Assembly: GCA_900708905.1 (NCBI GenBank)
Contig: CAADRB010000002.1
Coordinates: 6,030,269-6,094,268, forward strand
DNA: 64,000 nucleotides
Direction: 5' to 3'
Source of the DNA: Hymenolepis diminuta
Lineage: Eukaryota > Platyhelminthes > Cestoda > Cyclophyllidea > Hymenolepididae
The translations under genes and the position numbers were made by a program. This document shows positions 39,701-50,845 of the stretch, piece by piece (within the stretch, counting starts at the first letter, position 1; each line of letters opens with the position of its first letter). The notes under the pieces are model-generated. The model was not told where the DNA came from and made no database searches. It saw only the letters and a program-made list of their open reading frames with translations.

Positions 39701-42700
39701 GTCTGAAATCCCATACCCTGAACGTCGAATCTCTTGCCGATGTAACTACCACGGGTAGTGGAAGACAACATCTCACATCAGTGAGTTCGTGGTCATGACC
39801 GGCGAGTGACTGCACCTCCTGACCAGTGTTGAGATCATAGAGGTGACCAAGACGATCCCAGCTAGCGGTAACCAACTGCTCCCGTCCGCAGACAAAGTCG
39901 GCTGCAGCAAGGGGATAGGAGTCAAGAGAGGAAGATGACCCGCCAGTGCCTCCTGTCTCACCCAAACTGGCTGATTGGAACACGGCGGAGGGGTCGCGAA
40001 GTTGGATTCGGTGCTGGACATTACCTAAAATACCATATCACAGAAACAAGGTACGCAGATAATACTCTGAAATTTAATTATCTTATATCGATTACTTATC
40101 AAAAAATGAAACATTTTCCCAAAAGTATCTTATAAGCATTAGAACCATTAATAAGGAAATTCAAAGAAATCTTGAATCCGCAAAGAAAAGTGAAATAAAG
40201 TAATATAAATTACTAACATGGATTTTAGAACGACTAACTCAGAATCGCAAATGGCTTCGGACAGTTCCACGACCAGACATAAAAGATACTTTCATTAAAC
40301 ATAGTCATCAATTGAAGACTTAACACTATAGGGCAATTGGTATTATACATCAATTAAGGCCATTTAGGTCACCCCGAATGGTAAATTTTTTTAAGTCTTA
40401 TAAAGCTAATGGAATTTACCTAGGTGAGACGGAAATATCATAAAAAAATTAGTTAAATTATTGACTTAAAATGGGACCACCTATTGGATGACGATGAATA
40501 TCTTAATTCACCTTAAAGACTAAAGGGACGGAAAACTCCCACACATTTTTATCGGCAATAAAAACAACTAGCCGGCAAGAAAAATGAGATTTCAATCGAA
40601 CAAGCTAATCAAAGGACACGCAAATTAACTCCATAAGTCAAATGAAGTATACGGAAAATTTAAATGTCTCACGTCGACACTTTCCTTTAAAGCACCCAAT
40701 CGAAGTTCAACACTTATTAATACAGACCATTGAAACAATGATTAAGACTACAGTGATACTCGAAATTTCCTATGACTGATGAGAATGTTTCCTAATATTT
40801 TACTTGGGTAGAGAAATATGCTGGCTCGAATTTCACATTATACCACACCTCATGTCAAAAATTAGCTACTGTGGTCAGTCATCCACACCTGTTAATATGC
40901 ATAGATGAGTCATATAACCTCTAGATTGCGCCTGCAGCTTATTCACGCAATTAATTCCATTCTAATTCGAAAATCTATGTAAACGAGAGCCTATCCTTGC
41001 AATTTCAAAAAAAGGACCTCTGCGTACTTCGACGAAGGAAGGAGATTTGAATAGTGGACAGCATATTCTCATCTCACTTCAGTTCGTACCTTTAAACTAC
41101 CTTGGTGCATTTTAATTCACAGTTGAAAATCCAACCTCAAATGTGGAAACATTGAGAGTACAGTCATTCATCCATTTACTTCAGTCGCATATCGATCCAT
41201 CTCAAAAAAGAGAAGGATCGACTCTCATAAACATGAGGAAATCTCACATTATTTCTTTTATACTTTCCATGGTTAATCATACTTTACATATTTCTCTTCA
41301 AACAATTTTTCGCCATATTCGGTAATGACAAAGACCACCATTTAACTAATTTTGTCCTATGCTACGTACATTTTAAAACAGCCCGAATACTAGACGATTG
41401 TTTGTACTTTTATAAAACTCTGTCCTATTTTTTAATCATTATCCTTCCGAAACTCAATAGTAGGGGCATGGCTCTAATTCACCCAACCATTTACCTCAGT
41501 CATGTCCGTCGGATATGATATTTAATCCGCATTCAAATCAATTGACTGCAAGATAAAAAGTCGATTATCTTTAGGCAAAAATCCTCTCTCTCCCATCCCT
41601 ATTTTCAACCTTTTAGATCCAAACATACGACTTGAGTAGAGATAAAGTATCTTTGAGTCACATTTATGAGAAACTCTCACTATACCATGATGCTGATCAG
41701 AAATGACCTGCGTGGTTGGTCATCCACATCACTGGTGGATGTTCAACAGTAAGCATCTCGGCTATCGATGCACAATCCTTCGAATGTTTTTTAACTTAAA
41801 TTGATTTACATTTGTTTTCCCATAACAGATACTAAAATAGCATCTACTAATTAATTTGCTTTAATGTAAAGTCGAGACAGCCACATTTCTTGCAGAAAAA
41901 ACTTGAAACCATTTTCGACCACAACCAAGCTAAAATGATCTGAAATCAATATAAGTTAATCCAATTGGCCTATTTAAGAAACCAGATCACCATATTTCAG
42001 CGAATAAATTGAATGAACACTTAAATCAAAGCAAAATATTTTTAAATCCCAACTTCTTGAATGCCGTATTCCGACAAGAATGATCTGAATACCAGACCTC
42101 TGACTGTCAACGACTTCTCAACAACGTTAATTCGTACTTTTAGCTACTTTGTTCAATTTCAAATCACAATTAAAACATTAACTTCAAATGTGGACGCATC
42201 CTAAATTCATGCGTTGATTCATTCACCCCCATGTTTAGGTTGTTAAAGCGTGTAAAACCAATTATCTTCAACTGGGCAACTCTCACCAAGTTTCGACGTT
42301 AGTTACCCTTCATAGTTCAATGATTAATTACACTTCTTATAATTCCATTCAGGGCGTTATCTTCCATTGACAGTAATAACGTAGCATCTTCCAAGACCGT
42401 CATTTAAAAAGTTGAAACCATTTTCTGTAAAATTGCGCTAATGGCTGCAGCCACGAGAGAATTGACCTGAAGGGATACTAAGGACATCGTAAGAGAGTGA
42501 AAAGACGTAATTAAGGGGGATCAGAAAACCACAGTTTCGGAAAATATCACCTGAGAATCCATCACTAGACCACAAAATTTATAGCGGAGTTTAAAAATTT
42601 TAGAAACACTTCAAATGTCCATATGCTATAAATTATCTGACCAAGAACTTTTATTCTGATCCTTACCAGTTGACTTACACTGATAGATTAGGAAGTTCAA

Positions 42701-45700
42701 GAAAGTTACTCCTAACTTCATCAAGCTACATAATGCATTCAATTAGTAATTTTTAAGCAATAAATAATAATGAGGCTGTAGTATGCGCATAGTTGAAGGT
42801 CTTCCAATTCCATTAATATAATCGAATAGGTAGCTTCTATTCGAGACACAGAATCGAGGCATTGTGAACCATTAAGTCTGATAACCAAGTGCCTTACATC
42901 CTACCTCGTAATGACTTCAATTCTGACCCAGATTTGAACTAATCGAATTCATTGTCTAGAGAGCTTAGAGTCTACTCATAATATTTTGCTTAGACAACAC
43001 TGTTTCATGGTACACTAATCGACGAACCAACTCCTTTTCGTATCTTTTCCTCCTGATCATTAACTCGGTAGTTTTTGCTTAAAATTACACCTTAACTAGA
43101 AATTGTAGTAGCAAGTGTACTTTTTGTCATTTTGAACACTTGGGCAACGGCGAACTTGAGTTCTGTGTAGTATGAGAATGTGCCAGGTGTAAACTTTGAA
43201 CATTGGGCTAGAAAGTAGAATGATTAGACACACGAAAGTTACATTAGAGTAGATACTAGTTATTTATTTAAATTCAAAGAAGATGATAATTCAGATATTT
43301 GCATAAAGCACCTGTTTAATGATGTCACCCATTTTTTGAAATAAACAGGACAAATATTAAAGCAAAGAAGTTATTTCCCACTGTGTATTTTTACTTCAGC
43401 AGTGTGTAAGATAAACTGCAGCACATCCAATACGAACCAATTAAGATATGAATAGAAATCAAACGATACGAATCACATTGTTCGGGTCCAAACCCTTGTC
43501 ATTAGGGATAATGTAATACACTATAAACATTGGAATTACATTTTTCTTTGATCTTAAAAAAACTACGCAAAATATTTCCAGAGTAATGATGAAGAGGGCT
43601 CAATCTTGTCATCTTCAGGTTCTAGGCGTCCGACTACATGAAAAATTTACGTTGAGACACGGCACCTTGAGTACGATTGACTTCCACTGTTATCATGAGC
43701 ATCTCGTTGGTCTATCTAGACACTTATTATTAGCACAATATACTAAGATGTGATCTAATCAAGATATGTTCTCTCTAGATACTGTGTACACAGTTCCCAA
43801 TATTTTACAAAACTGGGTTCCAAACCCAATTAGCTGGGGGTAGGAACAGGGAAACACGATGCATCACAAATGCACAGGAATTTTAAATCGAAGAGACATC
43901 TTAGTAACGAATCCACCATTCTAAAAACATCATTCGTATAATATGCATTTTGTACACCATCTTAAATTTAGGATAGAGTATGTTCTAGAAAATTCCCACT
44001 TAAGGACCCGTCTGTTAAAACCTCCAAATTGCAGTCTCTTTCTTTGCCGTACCTAACTGATATGCATTCAGCTGCTCTCATATCTATTAACATTGGATAC
44101 ACTGGCGCATTTCAGCAATTCAGAGATGGGAGTTTCGTCATTCCAAGATTTATGGTTGGTAGTTAAATACTATGGACGTCTCAGGTTAGCAGAAGGAAGA
44201 ACTAAACCCTGTGTCGCGACAAATTCACGAGTCACTTTCTTCTTCTTCGAATGCGTTCAAGTTACAAAGCAATGGCCATTATTCAATAACATCTATATAT
44301 TAAAAATATTGAAACAAAAAAAATAATAACTCAAAACTTATACTCACCATCAGTAAGGTTTTCATTCTCACCACACACGAAGTCTTCTAAAAAACGAAAA
44401 AATTTTTGAATATAATAGACTAAAGAATAGAAATATTAAAAACAGTAAACAGAACATTAATAATAGTAACTAGGCTGACGAAATCAATCTCACAAAAACT
44501 CAAAGATATCGAGGAACAAATCAATATTGCCATACAAGTTTATCAAGAACCGTCTATACGTTTGTTAAGCACGAGGCCACGAGACTGATGTTCATCGGTG
44601 CGCATTCTATGATGTAGATGGCTAGACACTGTGGTTAAATCAGATCAACAAGAGGGATAGTAGAATGCAAGTTTCTCATAATAGTTGCGCTATGGTAACT
44701 TCCCTTTACACAAAGCACGTGTCGTTAACATTTCCCATAATAGACTTGAACTTATTGAACAAACATGGAAGGGACAAATTTTGATTACAATGATTTTGTG
44801 TGCACCTGACCAATCAGGTGACAACAATTTGTCACAAAAAGGCAAAGTAGCCTTACAGATTCACTTTAATATCCCAAATAAATATATTGCAGCAATAAAT
44901 TAGAAAGATAAACACTCAAAAGTACAAACAGAGTATGACCACAAAGTAAACAAGCTTAACCTAATTTTCCAACTGATAATCGGCCACTTAAGCAAATAAA
45001 TAAAATTATCAGGTAAATAAACTAGCTAACGCCTTCCAAAGTAGCAGACAATTATATTAATAAGTTATATTAATATTTAAATTACATTGAATTGGATTAG
45101 TGAATTAATTTCAGAATTCAAACTCCACTTAATGATCTTTTTTAACTATTTCCATATATTAAAATCACGTTAAAGACGGAAAAGGTGCGATCTCAACATG
45201 AATGTTGGTTTTCACTTAGCACAGGATTTAAAGGTCAAGATTACGAAGAAGAGAACTGGATATAACCTACTTAAGGTAAAGAGGTAATGCCCATTTCTGG
45301 TTCAGAAAAATTATATGATTAATGAGAAGTCGCTTGATAATATATTAATCAAGGATTGGATCGTAGTGACCTCGTCCTTATATCATATTAATGCTTTTAC
45401 CTAGTGCGTAATGAGCTTCATACAACTTTGTCTATGATTCATTCCGCTTTCATAAACCCGTTTATCAACTTGCCCTTGTTTTCTAATTCCACCATATTGA
45501 GCTTTACGTCTATTCCCTATTTTATTGTGAGGACGTTCGCAGAAGGGTTATAGCTTGACAAGCTTGCCCTATGTCACTTTAGAGAACCACAAAAGAGTGG
45601 TTGTTCCTGTTTTTTTCATGCTCTCACACTCGTTATCGTAGATTGGGGTCAAATTTAACTATAAAGAAGTGGTTACCTACTTGAAGATGTTAAAAGACTA

Positions 45701-48700
45701 AGTTGCGTTTGAATAATTATCCTAACATAGTAGCAGAGCCACGTGCTGTCATAAGTTTATTTAGGTATGACTATTCTTAACAAGCTCACAGATAATAAAG
45801 TCGACAAATTTCAAAAGTCATCGTTGCAAATGTTAGGGTAGGGAAATACACCTACCTTCAGTGAGCTGAGAATTTTCAAGGTCACCAGAGGCACCTTGAC
45901 AGGCGTTGGAGGTCGCAGATTGTCCATCAGAAAAGAGGCTGGGAGGGAGGGCGATGAGGTGAGCAGTGCCATCACCACTCCCAGTGAGCATGAGGTTGTC
46001 ACGGTCACGAAAACGAACTGAGTTTACCGATCCTGAGTGACCCGAGTAGATAAGTAGACAGCTAGAAAGGCAAATAGAAAAATAGTGAGTAAAAACAGCT
46101 ATCAGAAGGATTCAATTATAAACTTAAATCAACTCAATTAACTAAGAAGACAATGAAACAATAATGCATATTGACAAGTCACATATACAGTGTATGAATG
46201 AGTCAGTTGAGAAATAGGAAATACATACGCAGATCTACTAATGGACGGATATAGGTTAATACGAAGACAGGAGGGGATAAGAAAATCTTCTTATCTGTAC
46301 TCATTTGATAAAGAATACGAAAACGATGAGAGGAGGACTTACTAATCAAGGCCTAAATGAGTAAGTGATTACATTACAATAGTAAAACCCGAATTAAACG
46401 TGACTCCAAGCCTGTACCGAAAGGAAATAATATACAGCATTTATTTTAATGAAGAGAGACGCCTTGGAGCAATTATTAACATTTATGAATGGCTACTGAA
46501 TGTGTGAACACGCCATGTAATCAAACAAATCACATTAGTATGCAGACGTCATTACACGGCATTGCCACACACCTACCTGCCCATTTGACATGTTTAACGA
46601 TGCTTACAAGTAGGCCGATTCATCTCAATTAGAGCTAATGCTAATTAAGCTCTGCAAAATAATATGAAGACATATAAAAAGGGAAACTACACTTGGAAGC
46701 TGTTGAAGAAAGTAATTTGGTAGATTCCAACTAATTTTAAGAACTAGAATAAATCCAAAATCCAATAGATCACAGTATCCCCTCCAAAATTTGAAATAAG
46801 AAAGCAATATTTAGGGCCAAGCTTTTATGAACCTCAATAACGAGTTTATGGTCCTATATGTGGGAGGTACCATTCTACATACGGGTCCTGAAAAATATAA
46901 ACAATGAGCCATGGTAATTTTTTTCTAGGAGCTAGCTCCATAACTCGAAATTTCAACATTTTGACACAAACTGACTTGTAACAAATTGAGTGAAAAAATT
47001 TTCAGCTAAGCACATGATCAAAACAAACAAATTTAATCAGAGCATAAAATAGTTAATAAATGAAGAGAGAAAAACGACTTCACTATATATATATATATAT
47101 AGGCGCACAATTTGAAAAAGGGGAGACACAATGGAATCACATTCAGACGCTGGTAGAACATCGAAATTAAAGTGCAAAAGTTACCATACAACGATTTATG
47201 AAATCAGACATTTCTCGTCCGTGAAATCAGAGACCACGGATTCGATTCTCATCGGTGCACACTCAGTCAGCGAAATGGTTAACCACAATGGTTAATAAAG
47301 AGGATGGTAGAATCCAAGTTTCGCAACACGGAAGCTTCTCGATGCTACCTCTCTAGCTACGATGAGTGTTGAAAAAACCGTCTTAGACTGGCTTAGGGGG
47401 TATTAGCTATTATCAAAGAAACAATAAAAGCCCCTTATTAAATTTGATGCAGAATGGATTGGGCACTAGGCAAAGCGGAAGGTAATGATGCTGCATGCGT
47501 GTGACTGCAGAAATGAGGTGATACAGCCAACTGCTGAGGAATTTGTAGTGTCATATACTTCTAATGAGTTATTACCTAGACGTAGCTCTCAGTTTGCTTT
47601 TGATCCCACTCCCCATAATAATTTGCTGAACTTTCTTTTATTCGATGGCAATTGTTTCCCATAATTAAAAATTGTAAAATGTATTGTATTACCGTGAACA
47701 ATAATAACAAAGGAATATTGTGGACTAGATATAACGGAGAGGATTGAAATAAGACGTTTCTGTGGACATATCGATCCACTATTAAAATTCGTAATTGTGT
47801 CAAGTATAACCGCCTCAAAAAATGATAAAACCTTTAAACTAATTTCAAAATTAGATATGGCCGATCACGTGGTGCATACTTAATTAATTGAAGCCACAAA
47901 AAGGAAAGTAATACTAGCCAAATTCGGTGACGATTGGGGAAATCTGCATATGCAATAAGTGCAGATGTCTCAAGAACCAACTATGCATATAATTAGCGTG
48001 ATATTTTCGAAACCAGCTACCATAAAATACTGATGATGAAAGTATAGTTATTTCATCAAATACTTGTAGAACGACGGAATTACCCAGAGTATTAGGAAGA
48101 TAAACTAGGATCGATAAGGCAATGAAGAAATGAAAGTGTTAACAGATGATAAATCATAATACTACGTGATATCAGATGTTCCTAGTATTTACAAAGCAGA
48201 AAAGTCACGGAATCGAAAAGAGATCTGGTTGCCCTTTGAGAGGATTTAGATGAAGTTAATTACCTACTGAAATGGAAACAAAGATGGTGAAATGATAGGT
48301 TAAAACTGTTCGTTCTTATACAAAGATTTTTCCCTCCACATAAAGGTTTCCTTGAGAACTTACATTTTAGATAAGTTCGCTTCTCAAAACTGACAAACTC
48401 GATTGAGATATAATTAATAATCTTTATAAACACCCTTTAATACAGGACGAACAATTTTAAAACCATTACACCTGGAACATCCCTTAAATTAATTAGTATA
48501 AATTTACTAGGGAAGCGATTAAAAGGTCATCAATCCATCGAACGACGGCAATACATATAAACTGTTTACAGATTCATATGCCATTTTTAAGATCCCGCCA
48601 AAGGAAAGTAAGCTCTAGACATGTTCACTTTTGGTAGTTTTTCGAACCGAGCTGTCAAGAAAAACCACTGATGATGAAAGTTATACCAGTTACATCAACA

Positions 48701-49921
48701 ACTTGTGGAATAACGAAATCACACAAGATAATATGGAAATAAACATAAGCAGGTAAAAAAATGCAGAAATAAAAGCGTGTCAATATATAGTGAACCGTAA
48801 TACTACTCAATAACAGATGTTTCTAGTGAAAAATAGGGGAAAAAGACAAAGAGACTAAATAAGATGCAACATTTTCAAAGTTGTGATGGGCAGTTACTCA
48901 ATAACAAGAACAAAGTAATATCAATTGACTTTTGGGCTTCCATAGTCACAGCAAAATATTTGGAAATTAAAAAAAAAACTAGTTAACAGTTGGAGTGTAG
49001 GCTAATTTTATTTCACTTCTAAGTCAAAGAAACAAAATTAAATTAAAAACATAATAGTAAACCAACTCCAAAAAATATCGTCTAAGCGTCAATCTCATAA
49101 TTAGTCCCTAACCAGGAAATAAGGAAAATTCAAAGGCGAGTCCAGTAATTGAGGGAAATAGAAAGTAAACACATTCCACAAGTTGAGCGCTGGTAAGCAC
49201 GTCTATTTGATAATCAAATGGATTATGTGAGAACTAAAAAAACCACATCTACGTACTTGTGTTGATCAGAGTTACTCCACAGTCGAACAGTAGTATCTGC
49301 TGACGCAGAGCCAATAAGGGATCGGAAACAAGTAACTTCCCAAATACCATCACGATGGCCAGAAAACAGATGAATAAATTTCCACGAACCAGCTCGTGAT
49401 GACGAGTTGTTAGCACTGGAAGAAGACATCTGACCAGGTGCTGGAAGAGCCAATCCTCCAGGCGGTCTAAGACTGGAGACCAAACGAGAAGTAGATTGCT
49501 TGTACTGTTGCTTTATTCGATGTGATAACTGGCTTGCTGTCACTAAATCGAATAAAGAAAAACGGTAAAAAAGTAAACGAAATGTTATTTAAAAGCAAAA
49601 GCTACTTGCATTTTTTTGTAAATATGTTCGATTCTGGATGATCTGTATCTTCAAACTTTTCCAATTTCTCTTGGACTATAAAACATGGTAATTAACAATC
49701 AAATAATAAAAAGAAGATATACGGGCAAAGTTCTCTGCACATAGCTTTTGATACTCCCGTTCGAATTCCCTTTCAACTCGTTCAAACATTTTGTGCAGCC
49801 GATTGCGGAATTCTCGAGGGAGAGTTGATTCTGAAAGATCGGATGCCAAGGCAATCGGCCAGTCACCCTCCGTTTGAGAAGCGGCGCATACCGACGTAAC
49901 GCCAGTACTAACAGACGTCAT
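36777..49921 (-). CDS. WDR37: WD repeat-containing protein 37
   Basis: Eight coding exons on the minus strand: 49921-49723, 49675-49606, 49532-49257 (49542 is a second possible start), 46061-45856, 44386-44348, 40024-39661, 38701-38248 and 36887-36777. With 49532 they join in frame to about 572 residues; human WDR37 has about 494. Exon 1 has the helix LHKMFERVEREFEREYQKL typical of the family's N-terminus. WD repeats are recognisable from GHRDGIWEV through SGHSGSVNSVRF, VTASWDRLGHLYD, SARDSTFRVWDFRQP and AGTDRYCRLWDLRSLRSP to the final TTGFDQQLLGWHLQ. Exon 7 carries an extra Gly/Ala/Ser/Thr-rich loop of about 70 residues. WDR37 is a predicted beta-propeller scaffold that pairs with PACS proteins in mammals. 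Exon order and phase support a functional gene; the exon 2-3 junction is the least certain. Confidence 0.93.
38249..39660 (-). other. WDR37 intron 6 surroundings with a possible cassette exon
   Basis: The intron itself is 38702-39660. At 39192-39077 on the minus strand an open stretch (starting MEALASTQTGMSVQ, containing NLDHDITLLETEVAIVT) ends at a GTGGTT donor. Exons 6 and 7 already join in phase without it, and the known family has no extra block there. It is listed as a possible optional exon or alternative start. Confidence 0.2.
40800..41340 (+). repeat. Intronic duplicated block, unit 1
   Basis: Within WDR37 intron 5. Matches unit 2 in order: CTTGGGTAGAGA, GTGGTCAGTCATCCACA, TTCGTACCTTTAAACTACCT, CCTCAAATGTGGAAACAT and GTAATGACAAAGACCACCAT. 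Diverged, no coding frame, direct orientation. Confidence 0.55.
41630..42425 (+). repeat. Intronic duplicated block, unit 2
   Basis: Counterparts of unit 1: CTTGAGTAGAGA, GTGGTTGGTCATCCACA, TTCGTACTTTTAGCTACTTT, CTTCAAATGTGGACGCAT and AGACCGTCATTTAAA. It is longer than unit 1 because of internal insertions, and lies about 0.8-1.1 kb downstream in direct orientation. Confidence 0.55.
43640..43790 (+). repeat. Dispersed repeat family 1, copy B
   Basis: GAGACACGGCACCTTGAGTA, CGATTGACTTCC, TCATGAGCATCTCGTT and AAGATATGTTCTCTCTAGAT match copies A and C. It lies in WDR37 intron 5, antisense to the gene. Confidence 0.5.
44500..44700 (+). repeat. Dispersed repeat family 2, copy A
   Basis: GCCATACAAGTTTAT, GAGGCCACGAGACTGATG, TTCATCGGTGCGCATTC and GGATAGTAGAATGCAAGTTT recur in the same order at 47160-47350. 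Non-coding, in WDR37 intron 4. Confidence 0.5.
47084..47101. repeat. (TA)9 microsatellite
   Basis: Nine perfect TA units in WDR37 intron 3. Confidence 0.95.
47160..47350 (+). repeat. Dispersed repeat family 2, copy B
   Basis: ACCATACAACGATTTAT, GAGACCACGGATTCGATT, CTCATCGGTGCACACTC and GGATGGTAGAATCCAAGTTT match the copy at 44500-44700. The GATTCGATTC core resembles a Pol III B box, a hint of a tRNA-derived SINE. Confidence 0.5.
47560..47760 (+). repeat. Dispersed repeat family 3, copy in WDR37 intron 3
   Basis: TTTATTCGATGGCAATTGTT, AATTAAAAATTGTAAAATG and ACAATAATAACAAAGGAATAT align with 32655-32740. Non-coding. Confidence 0.45.
48000..48200 (+). repeat. Intronic duplicated block in WDR37 intron 3, unit 1
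   Basis: TTTTCGAAACC, ACTGATGATGAAAGTATA, ACTTGTAGAACGACGGAAT, GTGTTAACA..ATAATACTAC and ATCAGATGTTCCTAGT recur in the same order 635 bases downstream at 48636-48840. Confidence 0.65.
48636..48840 (+). repeat. Intronic duplicated block in WDR37 intron 3, unit 2
   Basis: TTTTTCGAACC, ACTGATGATGAAAGTTAT, ACTTGTGGAATAACGAAAT, GTGTCAATA..GTAATACTAC and AACAGATGTTTCTAGT match unit 1 in direct orientation; divergence is moderate and there is no coding frame. Confidence 0.65.
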
Positions 49922-50423
49922 TGTTAGGAATGCTCTAGACAGAATCAAAAGATATCATTTATTGATTCTAAACAGAGAAGCTTGATAATATATTACTTAA
50001 AAATATAAAACTATTCAGGAATTAATAAATAATCAATGTTAATATAAATTAGCGTAGTTGATTTTGAAAAAGAAAATAAAATGAATGAACGAAAAAAAAT
50101 GAAAAGAAGCACAACCCACCAGTCATCTATCGGTAATGCGAGTTAGCAAATTGAAAACGAGCCAGTTTTCTGATTCAGGAAATGAAATTTTATCTAATAA
50201 AAATACGTATCGCAAATAGTAATAATTATTGAACCGAACAAAATAATTCAAAATACGAGCTAATTGAACACGTTACCGTTTTATATAATAGCATAAAATG
50301 CACAATATAATTAAACAATGATATATTATTAAGTCAGCATAAATTTATAAATTTTAAAACTCTTGATATTTTATGATTATTTGATTTCACCAACAAACAG
50401 TTGCGTAAATCAAAATCTCTAAA
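49922..50423. promoter_or_regulatory. Divergent intergenic region WDR37 / SDHAF4
   Basis: 502 bases separate the WDR37 ATG (minus) from the SDHAF4 ATG (plus). It should hold promoters for both directions. No clear TATA box is seen. On the minus strand, TTCTGTCTAG at 49935-49944 just upstream of the WDR37 ATG could be an acceptor for a 5' UTR intron or a trans-spliced leader. Confidence 0.45.
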
Positions 50424-50672
50424 ATGCTTCGAGTTGTCGGTGTTAGGGTTGCGGGGTGTCGTGTAAATTTCGCTTGCTGTCGTACTTTCTCTGAGGGATG
50501 TGATAAAGGAGCTAATCGAAAATTAGAACCACATCCAGATGCAGAGAAAGAACCACTCGAAAGATTTCCAGATGACATAAATCCTAAAACTGGTGAACGT
50601 CAAGGTCCTCGTGGACCTGAACCCACGAGGTATGGTGACTGGGAACGCAAAGGACGATGCATCGATTTTTAA
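50424..50672 (+). CDS. SDHAF4: Succinate dehydrogenase assembly factor 4, mitochondrial
   Basis: Single exon, 82 residues. The N-terminus ([20 protein letters not shown]) is Arg-rich and lacks acidic residues, as in mitochondrial targeting sequences. The C-terminus carries the family signature almost unchanged: [11 protein letters not shown], then [19 protein letters not shown] and a final IDF. SDHAF4 is a matrix factor that binds flavinylated SDHA, limits its oxidant production and promotes its joining with SDHB during complex II assembly. Length matches the family. It is the first gene of a tight head-to-tail trio and lies head-to-head with WDR37. Confidence 0.96.
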   Translation: MLRVVGVRVAGCRVNFACCRTFSEGCDKGANRKLEPHPDAEKEPLERFPDDINPKTGERQGPRGPEPTRYGDWERKGRCIDF

Positions 50673-50715
50673 ATATTGTCAAATTTTTAACTTAGTATTA
50701 GATTGCCAATCACTG

Positions 50716-50721
50716 AATAAA
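50716..50721 (+). terminator. Poly(A) signal of SDHAF4
   Basis: AATAAA 44 bases after the SDHAF4 stop. It lies 122 bases before the candidate acceptor of the next gene. Confidence 0.6.
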
Positions 50722-50826
50722 TTTACTATTCATAAATATGCCTTACGTGCTTCTTTTTATAGGTAGTTCGCTTCTTTTTTAATTTTACTGATATTCTACT
50801 ATACATTTAATATAGTCTCTAAGGGT

Positions 50827-50843
50827 ACTTTTATTAATTTTAG
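50827..50843 (+). promoter_or_regulatory. Candidate trans-splice acceptor for DCAF15
   Basis: A T-rich tract ending in AG at 50843 lies two bases before the DCAF15 ATG (50846). The only space for an ordinary 5' exon is the short SDHAF4-DCAF15 gap, unless SDHAF4 itself is skipped. This fits spliced-leader addition, known in flatworms; inferred, not shown. Confidence 0.45.
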
Positions 50844-50845
50844 GT

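Noticed and set aside
47084..47101. (TA)9 run as a functional site
   Set aside because: A plain microsatellite with no flanking repeat structure.
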